DNA of 64,000 nt from Mytilus trossulus (lineage: Eukaryota; Mollusca; Bivalvia; Mytilida; Mytilidae): NCBI RefSeq assembly GCF_036588685.1, contig NC_086378.1, positions 12,813,578-12,877,577 of the forward strand, read 5' to 3'. A model generated the notes under the pieces. It was given only the letters and a program-made list of their open reading frames with translations. It ran no database searches and was not told where the DNA came from. Numbering within the stretch: position 1 is the stretch's first letter; each line of letters opens with the position of its first letter. This document shows, one piece after another, positions 23,701-34,309 of the stretch. Both the position numbers and the translations under genes were made by a program.

Positions 23701-24162
23701 CATGTTATAAACATCTTCTTGTATTCATATGTAAACCTGATACAATCAACTTTGACTGTTAGAACATATAGATAGAGGGCAACATATACTTATACTTTCA
23801 TAGATTAACTAAATTCAACTTAATGAAAAAGAAGATTGTTCCAAACATTAGTGCAATTAACATCTGTTTTATAGGCCTTGTAAAAATCATGGCAAGTATT
23901 TGGGAATCTTTTATCAGAATCCAATCAACCAAATGTTTAAATCCAACTCAAATTATGTGAACGACTTCTATCAATTCTATTTCCATATTGTTTAAATAAA
24001 TATTTTTAAAAATTGTTTTTTCTTAGATACAAATGGCTACCAAACAGAAGAGGCGGAGTGTCAGGATTTGGACAAGCCCCAGCCAGCAGACGACAGGATG
24101 GCAATAATAATGCAAATGGTGGCAGGCATGCCTGGGGAAGAGGAAATCAACTTGGGGATTAA
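14798..24162 (+). CDS. DERL1: Derlin-1, complete, 8 exons, 248 aa
   Basis: Rhomboid-like pseudoprotease of the ER membrane that passes misfolded proteins to p97/VCP in ER-associated degradation. Exons: 14798-14956, 15986-16085, 16547-16611, 18899-18925, 20784-20879, 21550-21602, 22242-22352, 24027-24162. Phases chain perfectly; 747 nt give 248 aa and a TAA stop (human about 251). Visible family marks are the N-terminus GDWYRSIPKITKWWFSG, the derlin WR motif (FWRPLTA, start of exon 2), INLYFLYSYSTRIETG, LSVLYVWCQLNKDQIVQFWFG, a GxxxG in the last membrane segment (GIVVGHLYFFLMF), the loop YKWLPNRRGGVSGFG, and a C-terminal p97-binding SHP-like box (WGRGNQLGD). Exon 4 is a 27-nt micro-exon encoding IIGLVAEIY, matching the place of ITGLAMDMQ in human DERL1; without it nine residues of a membrane segment are lost. 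No catalytic Ser/His is expected in derlins. Confidence 0.96.
15590..15720 (-). pseudogene. LINE reverse transcriptase C-terminus fragment in DERL1 intron 1
   Basis: The minus strand encodes about 40 codons, AGATLWNDLPIHLRREQSLP followed by a basic stretch FKKGLKTHIFRLAYCDV and a stop at 15590. The pattern W-N-x-L-P-x-x-L-R ... S-L-x-x-F-K-K-x-L-K-T-H is the typical C-terminal tail of animal non-LTR retrotransposon proteins. Upstream sequence (15720-15840) is full of stops. A 23-base poly(A) run lies at 15519-15541. Confidence 0.6.
17388..18718. repeat. Region bounded by an 18-bp inverted repeat, in the DERL1 U12 intron
   Basis: GGCCACACCAATTTAATT at 17388-17405 is the exact complement of AATTAAATTGGTGTGGCC at 18701-18718. 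The interior holds pieces of other repeat families on both strands (17937-18060 and 18258-18445). It could be one 1.33-kb composite element or two separate short repeats in opposite orientation. No clear target-site duplication was seen. Confidence 0.5.
18258..18445 (-). repeat. Retroelement-tail repeat family C
   Basis: Contains GAAGATGTGGTATGATTGTC, AATGAGACAACTATCCACAA, TGGCCCTTCAACGATGAGCA and ACGAGAAAACTAACGGCC. Shorter copies of the first part lie at 176-245 and 42373-42420, and diverged reverse copies near 43817 and 45319. I regard it as the 3' tail of a mussel retroelement, from general familiarity only. Confidence 0.7.
19467..19826 (+). repeat. Left copy of a 360-bp direct repeat flanking a LINE
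   Basis: Nearly identical to 20384-20744; only a handful of substitutions and one poly(A) length difference are visible (for example ATCATGAATA against ATCACGAATA). It contains a hairpin with arms of about 58 bp (about 19588-19645 and 19684-19742, AATTGATGGAAGCTATTCTT with its complement) around a 38-base loop, which looks like a small foldback MITE. No coding sequence. Confidence 0.9.
19827..20383 (-). mobile_element. 5'-truncated LINE, ORF2 C-terminus plus 3' tail
   Basis: Reading the minus strand, an open frame enters at about 20383 and runs to the stop at 20036. It includes a cysteine cluster (CDICTRNFKDVYVHACCNCP), then EVWWDILSNNFPVQLYCELS, LFQILLGRKPLTIFSS, and an end at SLRQCC. This matches the style of the C-terminus of mollusc non-LTR polyproteins. 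A non-coding tail follows and ends in a GAAT-type tetranucleotide repeat (CATTCATTCATTCAT on the plus strand, 19823-19841), typical of CR1/L2-like LINE ends. It is flanked exactly by the two copies of a 360-bp direct repeat. Confidence 0.75.
20384..20744 (+). repeat. Right copy of the 360-bp direct repeat
   Basis: Starts at GAAATTGACATATTTGACC directly after the LINE 5' junction and ends at GTACAT, the same end point as the left copy. It carries the same internal hairpin. DERL1 exon 5 begins 40 bp further on, so the insertion changed the sequence just upstream of that exon but left its acceptor intact. Confidence 0.9.
22436..22525 (+). repeat. Two-copy tandem repeat, unit about 56 bp
   Basis: The unit GATGGCTCATCTGGTGGCAG, CATACAAAACACTAT, followed by poly(A), occurs twice in a row in DERL1 intron 7. 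Nothing coding. Confidence 0.85.
22621..22752. repeat. Hairpin repeat, arms about 55 bp
   Basis: ATAATACATGGCAAAATCCG at 22621-22640 pairs with CGGATTTTCCCATGTATTAT at 22735-22754. Further in, CCCGAGGGCCTTTAGGCCC (about 22678-22696) forms the apex. It is probably a small foldback MITE. It lies in DERL1 intron 7, 270 bp after exon 7. Confidence 0.75.
23075..23310 (+). repeat. Homopolymer runs followed by short TGCGATACGGG tandem repeats
   Basis: Long T and A runs fill 23075-23206 (including 20-base tracts). They are followed by five or so copies of TATGCGATACGGGG, alternating with GTTTTACCATGCGATACGG. The homopolymers are a likely place for assembly error. Confidence 0.7.
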
Positions 24163-25935
24163 GAAGATCTGAAATATAGAAAACATCATTTTATTACACT
24201 GTAATGCTTGCATACATGTGGTGAAAAGAATTCTTCATGTTCACCAAGACCAGTTTCATCAAGGACTGAAATATAGACATGTTTACAGTGATGTGAAATT
24301 TAAGTTTGATAACATAAGTTGAATGCATTGTACAATGTACAAATATTGAAACTAAGACTTTGTTTATTCTGTAAACCATGATAATTTATAATGTCTTTAG
24401 TATCCCTATTTTCATGGTGAAAGCTTGTCTTCAAAACAATTAATTGCCCTGAAAATTTGACAAGAAGTTTATAAGTATCTTTATAAAAGATAAAATTATA
24501 AAATGCCATACAAGCATATTTTTCTAAAATGTCCCCATTTGCATATGCAGCTGTGCATGCATATTTTAATCATTATGAGGGTTTATGTTTATTTCCATGG
24601 AAACCATATCACATTTTATTGTCCTTCACATAAAACCATGTCTTTTTTAATCAATGTTTTTGTTTTGTTTTATTTATCATGAAGAAATCAACCTTCAATG
24701 AATTCACAAAATTTCTTGGTATTTTATTATTTTAGTGTATTAAGCATCAAATGCTGTAAAACATTTAAAAAACCAAAGACCAGTAATTTTGCTTTCTGCT
24801 GGTTAAAGGAAAAGTTTCATGTACTTTCAAAGTTCTTCTTTATTTTGTTGTGAACAAGATATTTGTATAGATTGCAATGGTCTCTTCCTCACTATACTTA
24901 CATAAGAGGCACACAGTGCAAGAACATTGGTATTCAAAATCTGTTTGACATTTTAAATGGGTTACACATTTACTGAGCCTAATTGAACTGTTAAGCTCAT
25001 GTGCAAAGATAACACACTATTTATTCTATTAAATTATATATTTGGGTAGGAAAAAAATGCTTTGTTTACTACTAATGTATAAAAAATCATGTGTGTTATT
25101 TAAATTTCTTCTTCTTTGTGATTGATCCTCTGCATTACAAAAACTGTTTCTCACAATCAATTTTCTTTGACATTCAATGTCTTCATTATAGAAAAATGAA
25201 ATCCAAAGATCCTATCGAATGCAGTAGTAGATCTTTTTTTTTTATGTATTCTTGAAAGTAAAAAGGTATGCTAATACTGGTAAAATATGGAATGCTATTG
25301 TGAACATGATCTGCTTATTCAAAACTACTTATTGAAATTTTCTTTACTTTTTTATTTTTTTCATTCATTCCTTAGACTGAAATAAACACAAAGACTTACC
25401 ATATTCAGCTGTGTATTATTCACACTTATTTTATCCAAGACATATAATTGGTAGAGGGGTGTGTATTATACTGTATTGTAGACTGAAGACATTTCCTTCT
25501 TCATTACTGTATCATTTCAAAGTACAGGTGTGGAAACACAACAGATTTTGGGATAAAAAAAAAGGGATGCAGATAATACACATCCAAATTTGGTACATTT
25601 ATTCTATTTAAAGCAGCTTCAATTGTGTCATGTACATGTAAGTCCAAGTCATTGAATTCATTCAATATTAAACAATAAGTGTGTTTTAAGCTGAACTCTT
25701 TTCAGTCTTTCTTGCTTCATAAATCATTTTATTATGTCATGTACATGTAAGTCCAAGACATTGAGTCCATTCAATAACAATAAGTGTTTTTTAAGCTGCA
25801 TTCTTTTCAGTGTTTCTTGCTTCATAAATCATTTTATTATTTATGCCCATTTTTGTCAGTTGTGTTTAACTGCTGTAGTGTGTTGTATGTCATCAAATAA
25901 TATAATTTTGTTGAAATTAAATAAATATTGTTTAT
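24163..25935 (+). other. DERL1: DERL1 3' UTR, probable
   Basis: Mostly unique AT-rich sequence follows the DERL1 stop. AATAAA signals lie at 25381-25386 and 25920-25925; the second would end the transcript near 25.94 kb, just before a SINE. Between 25627 and about 25845 there is a direct duplication of a 109-bp unit starting TGTCATGTACATGTAAGTCC. Short ORFs here (for example 25411-25611 and 25734-25937) look accidental. Confidence 0.55.
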
Positions 25936-26019
25936 GAATTGTTTGATATTTTCAAAAACATAAATGCCAAACAAACCAAAGTTTCAAAAGCAGAAAAAAA
26001 TCTACCTCACCCAAAAGCA

Positions 26020-26275
26020 CATTGAGGGGCCTCCTGTTGCTAAATGGTGTAAAAAGTTCTACCTCTGTAATCACTAACCAGTCAACAGTGAGGTTGTGAG
26101 TTTGAACCCACTTGTGCGGATGCACTGGACTTCAATCTTAATTCACCAGGATTGTCAAGATTCCTCCTGGTTTTCTTCAAGCACTCCTGCTTCCTCCGCC
26201 AATAAAAACTGGTCCCATGAAATATCCCAAAAGTGGAGTTAAAACACCAACAATCAAACAATCAAAAGCACATTG
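26020..26275 (+). mobile_element. tRNA-derived SINE just past the DERL1 3' end
   Basis: A tRNA-like head with a B-box-like GTTGTGAGTTTGAACCC (near 26092-26108) is followed by the body TCCTCCTGGTTTTCTTCAAG, CTTCCTCCGCCAATAAAAAC and the tail AACACCAACAATCAAACAATC. The A box is degenerate. The tail resembles the AATCAAACAATC tails of bivalve SINEs I know in general. Confidence 0.6.
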
Positions 26276-26599
26276 ATTTATTTAAAGATTCTCAAGAGAT
26301 TTCCTTTAACTCTTTTATCCTTATCTTTACCAAAACTTGTTACTTAGATTCTTGCGATGTTATTGTAATCTATCAGCATAACCATAGTTACCTTTATGAT
26401 ATTTTCCTGATGTTAGTTATAAATTTAATCTCCTGTAAAATCTGAAATTATTATGAGCACTCATTTTTGTCAAACCTGCAACTTTTATTGCAAAAAGCTC
26501 GACGTAGGGATAGTGATCCTGCAGCGGCAGCAGAGGTGGCTTCAGCTAACTTCTTAAAAGGTTTATATTTTAGAAGGTGAAAGACCTGGATGCTTCATA

Positions 26600-27030
26600 C
26601 TTTGTATAAAGATGCCTCATAATACAAAATTTCCGTCAGTGACATGTCCAATGTCCTTGACATCATTTTTATGGTTCAGTGACCACTTGAAAAAAAAGTT
26701 CAGAATTTTTGTAATGTTGAATTCTCTCTTATTATAAGTAATAGGAAAACTATATTTGGTGTGTGCGTACCTTGCAAAGTCCTCATGCCCGTCAAACAGT
26801 TTTCACTTGATCTCTACTGTATTTCATGGATCAGTGAACAAGGTTAAGTTTTGGTGGTCAAGTCCATATCACAGATACTAAAAGCAATAGGGCTAGTATA
26901 TTTGGTGTATGGAAGGATTGTAAGGTGTACATGTTAAACTGGCAGGTGTCATCTGACCTTGACCTCATTTTCATGGTTCAGTGGTTATAGTTTAAGTTTT
27001 TGTGTTTTGGTCTGTTTTTATACGCCCGGG
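26600..27030 (+). repeat. TCAAGGTCA-rich repeat family E, plus-strand copy
   Basis: Modular repeat: CTGACCTTGACCTCATTTTC, ATGGTTCAGTGG, TTTTGGTCTGTTTTT, AGGTCAACTATATTTGGTGT, recurring about every 140-150 bp. Copies also lie at 27880-28410, 28955-29540, 42820-43470 and 44284-44440. Non-coding. Confidence 0.8.
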
Positions 27031-27879
27031 ACGGGAGGTATTATGGTATTCCGTTGTCTGTCCGTCTGGAAAGTTTTTGATTTATGGGGCTTTATTCATA
27101 AAAAAAGGGGGATTTTGAACACTTCGGACAATAACTCAAAAAGGCTTTCACAAATGTCCATGAAACTTTGGTGAATTGTTTATATCTATTTATGTGACAA
27201 ATAATAATTTATAAAATCTGATGAAAACATAGGATATTTTACTCTTGTTAAAATTGGTTTCAATTGAAATCACAAATGATACCTTAGCATCGCAGCTTTT
27301 TTATAGAGTTAGGTTTCGGTGGAAGGGTTGAGCGCAATAAAAAATGTTATAAAACATAACTAGTCTACAATAGCACATAATAATTGAACAAGTGACAACA
27401 TAAAAATCCTAACATGTGACTAAATATTCCTTAAATGTTAAAAGGTGTCATTTTATGAAAAAAATAAGGAAATCAATGCTCCTAAATATTTATCAATATG
27501 ATCATCTTGTGAATATTCTAAACAATAAATGGTATACCGTTGTCTGTTCGTCATCCACACTTCAGACAATAACTCACATATGATCCCTTTCCATTTTATA
27601 AATATTAAAGGTACTTGGTACTCAGAAAGTGTGTTGTGAACAAGATAGAATGTATGGATGAAAAATTAAGACAACAAACTTAGTTAAATTTGAGGTAGCC
27701 TTAATAGTGCCAATTTGAATTTGTTTGTGCATTTTTATTTATTATTTGGGGGGGGGGGGTATTTGACAGGGCTCACACTATTTCTAGTTGATCATATAAA
27801 TTCATTAAAAGACAAGTTAAAAGAGCAACTGGCGTATCATGCGCTAAAGCGCAGCCTTTTATTCTCATACTTTATGCAA

Positions 27880-28410
27880 TAGGTCTACTATATTTTTTGT
27901 ATGGAATGATTTTAAGGTGTATATGTCTAGCAGACAAATGTCATCTGACCTTGACCTCATTTTCATGGTTCAGTGCCAAATTTCAGTGGTCAAAGTTAAG
28001 TTTTTAAGTTTTGGTATCTAATATTATATGCCAAAGGTCAATTATATTTGGTGTATGGAAATATATTATGATCTATATGTCAGTCCCACATGTTTTATTG
28101 ACCATGACCTCAATTTCACGGTTCATTGCACAGTGTTAAAATTTTGTGTTTTGGTTTATTTTTCTTAAATTATAAGTAATAGGTCAACTATATTTGTTAT
28201 ATGGAACCATTGTTAGCTGTACATGTCTGTCTGGCATTGTTCATCTGACCTTGACCTCATTTTCATGGTTCATTGGCCTTTGTTTAACTATCTTGGTTAA
28301 TGTTAAGTTTATGTGAAAGTTGTTATAAAGATTCATGTTTAGGACTATCAACATAATATCAATGATTATTAAAGAAGGCGAGACATTTCAGTGTGTGCAC
28401 TCTTGTAATG
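27880..28410 (+). repeat. Family E, plus-oriented arm
   Basis: Three modules, ending at AAAGAAGGCGAGACATTTCA and GTGTGCACTCTTGT. The copy at 28955-29540 is the same sequence reversed, so the pair forms an inverted repeat with arms of about 530-585 bp around a 540-bp spacer. Confidence 0.85.
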
Positions 28411-28770
28411 ATTTTAACTATTTTTGGAGGAAAAATTGGTTATTGATTTGTGAATGCAAAAGAAGTTGCAGTCTATACAAAAACTAGACGACCAAATCAT
28501 AAAAATAGGTACTACCAGTAATACTGTTTTTTTATTTGGATCAGCTAAGCAAAGTACACTGATGGATACCTTTTTTGAGTTTTTCTTAATCCGTGAATGA
28601 AATAAATAAAAAAATTAAACTGTAGCTCTCACTCAATTGTGCCATCAGTGTGATTCTGACTCATTGAAATTAACCTCATATTTTCAAATGTTATAATCAG
28701 TAATTGTTTCAATGATTGGCAGAATAAAGGCAAAACAATGCATTAAATCAAGCACTGAAACATATGTATG

Positions 28771-28951
28771 ACAAGAATGTGTCCATAGTTCACGGATGCC
28801 CCATTCGTGGTTATATTTTCTATGTGCAATTGACAGTGAAAATGGGGGAAAATCTCTAATTTGGCATAAAAATTCGAAAGATCATATCATAAGGAACATG
28901 TGTACGGTACTAAGTTTCAAGTTGATTGTGATTGGACTTCAACTTCATCAA
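28771..28951 (+). repeat. Family B fragment (head only)
   Basis: Begins ACAAGAATGTGTCCATAGTTC and stops after GGACTTCAACTTCATCAA. The GACGGAC tract and 3' end are missing. It lies between the two arms of the 27.9/29.5-kb inverted repeat. Confidence 0.75.
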
Positions 28952-28954
28952 CAA

Positions 28955-29540
28955 GTATGCACACGCTGAAATGTCTCACCTTCTTTACTATCATTGATAT
29001 TATGTTGATAGTGTCCTAAATATAAAGCTTTATTACAACTGTCACATAAACTAAACATTAACCAAGAAAACTAAACATTCACCAATGAAACATGAAAATG
29101 AGGTCAAGGTCAGATGAACCATGCGAGGCAAACAAGTACAGCTAACAATTCTTCCATACAACAAATGTAGTTGCTTATAGTTTAAGAAAAATAGACCAAA
29201 ACACAAAATCTTAACACTGTGCAATGAACCGTGAAGTTGAGGTCATGGTCAATAAAACCTGTTTTAGAAAAACGGAACAAAATACCAAAATTAACGCCGA
29301 GGAATAAACCGTGAAAAATGAGATCAAGGTGAAAAGGTCAAACAAAGCCTGTGCGACAGACATACAGATCATAAAATACTTCTATACATCAAATATAGGT
29401 GACCTATTACATATAGCATTACAAAAGACCAAAACTCAAAAACCTAACTTTCACCACTGAACAATGAAAATGAGGTCAAGGTCAAATTACAGCTGCCAGC
29501 TAAACATGGTCACCTTATAATCATTCCATACACCAAATAT
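28955..29540 (-). repeat. Family E, inverted arm
   Basis: Begins with GTATGCACACGCTGAAATGT, the complement of the end of 27880-28410, and continues through modules with GAGGTCAAGGTCAGATGAACC-type sequence at 29100 and 29470. Confidence 0.85.
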
Positions 29541-29853
29541 AGTACCCCTTATGCTCATCAATAAAAGAATAAAACAATATATATAATTATTTGAACAAAG
29601 CAAAGAGCAATGAAACATTACAATGAGAGTTGTTTAACTATTATATTTAGAATCAAGTGATACAATCTTCCACATGCAAATGTCTCTTAGGCATTGACCC
29701 TTTCTAAAAAAAAAAAGTCATCTTGATTTCATCTTCTATTAAATATTAAGAAATTTCTTAATCTAGACTGCAGAAAATTATTCTATAATGGTTATATCTT
29801 GCCATCAATTGATTATTGTTGTATAGTAGTTGTAGCAGTGAGGGTTTAAATTG

Positions 29854-29962
29854 GATATTAAACACAGGCACTCGTCTCAGAAAAACAATAATCCTATGTA
29901 CCTTTATATGTTATATAAAGGTTTATAAGAAAAATAATTCTGAGACGAGTGCCTGTGATATC
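29854..29962. repeat. 109-bp hairpin element
   Basis: Arms AACACAGGCACTCGTCTCAG and CTGAGACGAGTGCCTGTG, each about 27 bp, enclose a loop with a second small palindrome (CTTTATATGTTATATAAAG). A MITE-like foldback; no target-site duplication was identified. Confidence 0.75.
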
Positions 29963-30639
29963 TAATAACAAAAGAGAGCTGCTAGATTAATACTAGAAAC
30001 AGACCCTTTCGCTCCTTCTGTGCCATTATTCAAACACTTAAAGCCATAAGAAACGAGTGACCGGTGAAAAATAATGTTCTTCCAATTCTTGAACCAATGC
30101 ATTCACACATTATAAACTTAGTCTTCTGTGCACGAATTTGTCATTTTTTCGTGTAAATTTCATATAATCGTTATTTTTTTGTTCAATCGGTCAGTGTTGT
30201 TGAAAAAATATGGCAGGTAATTAAAGTTCGTGTTTGGAAGCCGAAGTTCAACGATTGTCACCTGTTTGTCCACAATCGACAAAAAATCAACAAAAAACAC
30301 GGATATTGAGCACGTGTTTCACATGTAAATTCAGACAATAATTTATTTTAAGGACATCCATGCGTATTTTGATCATCGGATTTTTACGAGATGGGTCACA
30401 CTGAGGTCACTTTGCATACGGAAAATATGTCGGGGGAACTGCTTCCTGGAAAGAAGCAATTAAAATAAAGTAAACTTTTTTCTAAATATGAATAAATTAA
30501 AGAATTTTCTTCAGAAAAAAAGTATATGTACATAAGTTTTATAATGAAAACTATCCATTGAGTTATAAAAAAAAAAGCATATGCATTATATTGATTTGAG
30601 GTTTCTTATGACTTTAAACTGGATGACAGTTTACGGACG

Positions 30640-31030
30640 CCATCACGAGTTAATTGACCGTTATGGAATAACCGTTTCACAAATGATATCGGATATGTTC
30701 CTTACGTCGTAACCACAATCCCCTTCCCTTTCATGAATGCGACCTACCGAATTAGACTTTTTACCGGATTTGATATCACATAAGCAAAACGACGGGTGCC
30801 ACATGTGGAGCAGGATCTGCTTACCCTTCCGGGGCACCGGAGACCACCCCTAGTTTTTGATGGGGTTCGAGTTGTTTATTTTTTGGTTTTCTATGTTGTG
30901 TCATGTGTACTATTGTTTGTCTGTTTGTCTCTTTCATTTTTAGCCATGGCGTTGTCAGTTCGTTTAAATTTATGAGTTTTACTGTCCCTTTGGTATCTTT
31001 CGTCCCTCTTTTTTTAACAGAGAATAAAAT
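30640..31030 (+). repeat. Retroelement 3' tail, plus orientation
   Basis: Contains GGGTGCCACATGTGGAGCAG, GATCTGCTTACCCTTCCGG, TTTCATTTTTAGCCATGGCG and TTGGTATCTTTCGTCCCTC, a tail I recognise as very common in mussel genomes next to reverse transcriptase fragments. No open frame remains. Confidence 0.6.
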
Positions 31031-31715
31031 GTCACAGGTAGTTTGTGATGTCATTCAAGTGCATTAAAATGATGCCCCATCATATCTTACTAACAAGTTT
31101 CATTATGTTTCAGACACAAATCCATACCCCATTGAGAAATGTTGTCCAAGGAAATCTCATATTCCCTAAACCAAAAACAGAATAGTTCAAAAAATCTCTT
31201 ATGTATTTTGGACCATTCTTGTGGAATAATTCGCCAATACCGTTAAGAAATATTACAAAATGTAAATTCTTTCAAATACAAAATAAGTTTTAACAGATTA
31301 TTTACTAAAATCAACCTAGCTGTATAGATAATATTGAGAAATGATTATGTCATCATGTGTTTTTTTTATAACATTCAATCAAGTTGGATAGAACGTTACT
31401 ATCATACTTGACTTGTCGTACTAATGTATACAATGTATATGTTTCATTTTGTTTGCATTTTGTTTGATTTTTATGATGAAGACATCAGAGACGATTAGTT
31501 ATATATATAGCTAAAAGTTTGACCCTCTTGAAATAAAGTATATTGTTGTTGTTGTTGTTGTTGCTGTATGAAGTGAAGAAAAATTTTCACTTTTGAACTC
31601 GTAACTGTCAACAACAAATTTATTAATTTTGTAAAAAATGTTAATGTTCTGCTTACAATACCTGTAAACGTTATGTTTGATTTTTTCAAAGGTTACAGTT
31701 GCCTTTTTGTCACTT

Positions 31716-32640
31716 TTGGTATCACCAGCCCAGAAGATAGCACTTCGACGTTGACATGAATATCAATTATATGGTCATTTTTAAAAATTTCTTGTTATAA
31801 AACTTTGAATTTTGCGAAAAACTAAGGATTTTTTTACCCCAGGAATAGATTAACTAAGCCGTATTGGCATAAAATTTCGAAAATTTTGCGTCTTCATTGC
31901 TCTTTGACTTTGTACGTGTTTGTGATGTCATTCAAGTGCATTTTGTCATTTTGTTTTTTGTTCATGGATTTATGAGTTTTTAACAGCGGTATACTACTGT
32001 TGCCTTTATTTGCCTTTATAACTATTTTGATTCTAGCGTCACTTGTGAGTCTTATGTATATGAAACGCGCGTATGGCGTATATACTTATAACCCTGGTAC
32101 CTTTGATAACAATTTCCAATACTCGGTCGATGCCACTTTGGACGTTTCCTCCCCGAGGGTAACACCAGCCTAGTATTCAGCACTTCGGTGTTGACATGAA
32201 TATCAATTATATGGTCTTTTTTATAAATTTCTTGTTGCAAAAACTTGAATTTTGCGAAAAACTAAGGATTTTCTTATCCCAGGAATAGAATACTGTAAAT
32301 TCAGAAATTAATGCGAGGTTTTTATTATTGCGAAAAATGCGAAAAAAGTTGTAAACGCAATAATTTAAACTTGCGTTTTGAAATATTTAATATGAATTTA
32401 ACAGAATTTTTCTCAAAATCGTAAAACTTAGAATCGCATTTAAGTCTGAAATGACAACATCGCAATAATAAATGCACGCAATAATTTCTGAATTTACAGT
32501 ACATTAGCTGTATTTGGCACAATATTTTGAAAATTTTGGGTCCTCATAACTTATAACTATTTTGATCTGAGCGTCACTGATGAGTTTTATGTAGCGCTTA
32601 CGGCGTATTTAATTATAATCCTGGTACCTTTGATAATAAT
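31716..32640 (+). repeat. Direct pair of one repeat, second copy split by a MITE
   Basis: GACATGAATATCAATTATAT, TTTGCGAAAAACTAAGGATT, CCCAGGAATAGA and CCTGGTACCTTTGATAA occur at 31716-32110 and again at 32156-32640. A reverse, diverged copy lies at 39420-39640. The second copy is interrupted by the 32293-32499 MITE. Confidence 0.8.
32293..32499. mobile_element. MITE with TA target-site duplication (CTGTAAATTCAGAA family)
   Basis: Terminal inverted repeats CTGTAAATTCAGAAATTAAT and the complement ATAATTTCTGAATTTACAG are bounded by TA at 32291-32292 and 32500-32501; 207 bp. It interrupts a repeat whose uninterrupted copy is at 31716-32110 (GGAATAGATTAACTAAGCC), which gives a direct empty-site comparison and confirms both the borders and the TA duplication. 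Confidence 0.9.
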
Positions 32641-33099
32641 TGTTACTAAATATATCTTTATTCTCATAAAGCCAATGCATAACATCAGTACAGAGATAAC
32701 AACAATAACTATTTACAATATATACAAAACAAGGAGAGAGGTTACAGAAGTCTCTAGCCAGGAGGACAAACACAAGTATTAATATGTTTTATAAATAAAC
32801 AAAGTTTCTTCAGGACTGGTTTTCGTGTACTCGACATACGTTCCAAAAATTTAAATGTATTATGTCGTTGTACAAAATAGGAGGATAAATACTCTGTACG
32901 TTTTTTTATAGAAAAAAGTACATTCCAATAGATAGTGATATTCGTCACCAATTTGTCGATTTTCACATAGATGACTAACACGGTTTTCTTGTTCAATGCA
33001 TTGTATTAACATTATGTCATAGATTAAACATTCTAATTTAAGATTATATCTTGAACTGTAAACATTCCGAGGCTGTATTTATGCATATAAACTGAACGG

Positions 33100-33610
33100 C
33101 TTTGGAAACGCAACACTAGATTATTTTTGTGTTATTTTTGAATGAATGTGTCAACGTCAAAAGCGATGACTGCCTGTTACTAACGCAAAAACGATTGTCA
33201 GAAAGGTCAACAAATTCTGTGTGACATTTTTTGGGTTCTGTTTTACACCTTCTGATTTTGCATTTGTTTAACCCATTAATTGGTTTTGGCAATTATGCGG
33301 TTGGAACTTGAAGGCTTTATACAGGTTTTCCTTCAGTCAATTCTTTGGCAATGCAGTTCATTGGAAACATTTATGGCATGAATCTGTACTTTATGGCACT
33401 CGGCAATTTGGTTAGCAGTTGACGTTGCGGCCGTAAACATGATTGGCAAATGACGTTGCATAATCAAATTCTGTTGATGTTTCATTGTCACTACACATTG
33501 ATCTGTTCATTGACGGCCAGCAACAAATCTAGTCTACTTGTATCGTTGTCGAAAGGACAGTAGAACGAGTTTATGAAGTCATACGGTATGGTTGCAGCAC
33601 ATTTATTTTT
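33100..33610. other. Unidentified sequence, possibly decayed transposon
   Basis: Slightly more GC-rich than its surroundings, with GGAAACGCAACACTAG at the left end. All six frames are broken by stops, and I could not match any part to a transposase with confidence. No gene is claimed. Confidence 0.3.
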
Positions 33611-34309
33611 TCATGTTTTCAGTATTCTTAAGGGCTAATTCAGTTCTTTGTTTTTTTTTTATTTCTCAGACTTGGCAAAATAGAGATGCAACATTTAAAA
33701 AAAAGTAAGTAAGGCAAAGGATTGAAAGAACTGTTTCACAAAGCCAAAAAACTGAAACAATCTTTCACGGGACCAAAATTTCGACACACTCCGAATATGT
33801 ATTTAACTTTTTTTATTGCTATAAAGTTGTTATTGAAAGAATTTAGATATATAGATTCAAGTTCAAGTTTGATAGTTCATTATCGTCTCACCACATACAC
33901 ACAAGTAAAAAGTAAAAACACAATAATTTTAGAATGCATTCGCCATTCCTAAAAGAATTTGCGAGACTGTTATAAATAAACAATATTAAAACATCAGAAT
34001 AGAACATAATTTTGTTATTTACACAGAACATAAAAGTGCAATATCACCATGCAGATTCCAGGATAAAAGTACATAAATATTCCTTCGTCAAATTTCAACG
34101 AAATGAAAATCTCATTTCGTCCCAATAATTTATTGTGAAAGGTTTTGCCAAAAGAACAACAAACATTTTCATTTTTTGATAATAAAAAAATTTTCATCAT
34201 CTGATTAGGTTAAGTAAAAGAAAAGGTTGTATAACGGTGTTGAAAAGTCATAAATCAATTGAGAACAAAATCTTTGTAACGAACCAAAATCGAGGGAAAC
34301 ACAACAACT

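Noticed and set aside
33100..33610. Tc1-like transposase gene
   Set aside because: Composition and an inverted-repeat-like left end suggested it, but no frame longer than a few dozen codons is open and no DDE motif block could be read.
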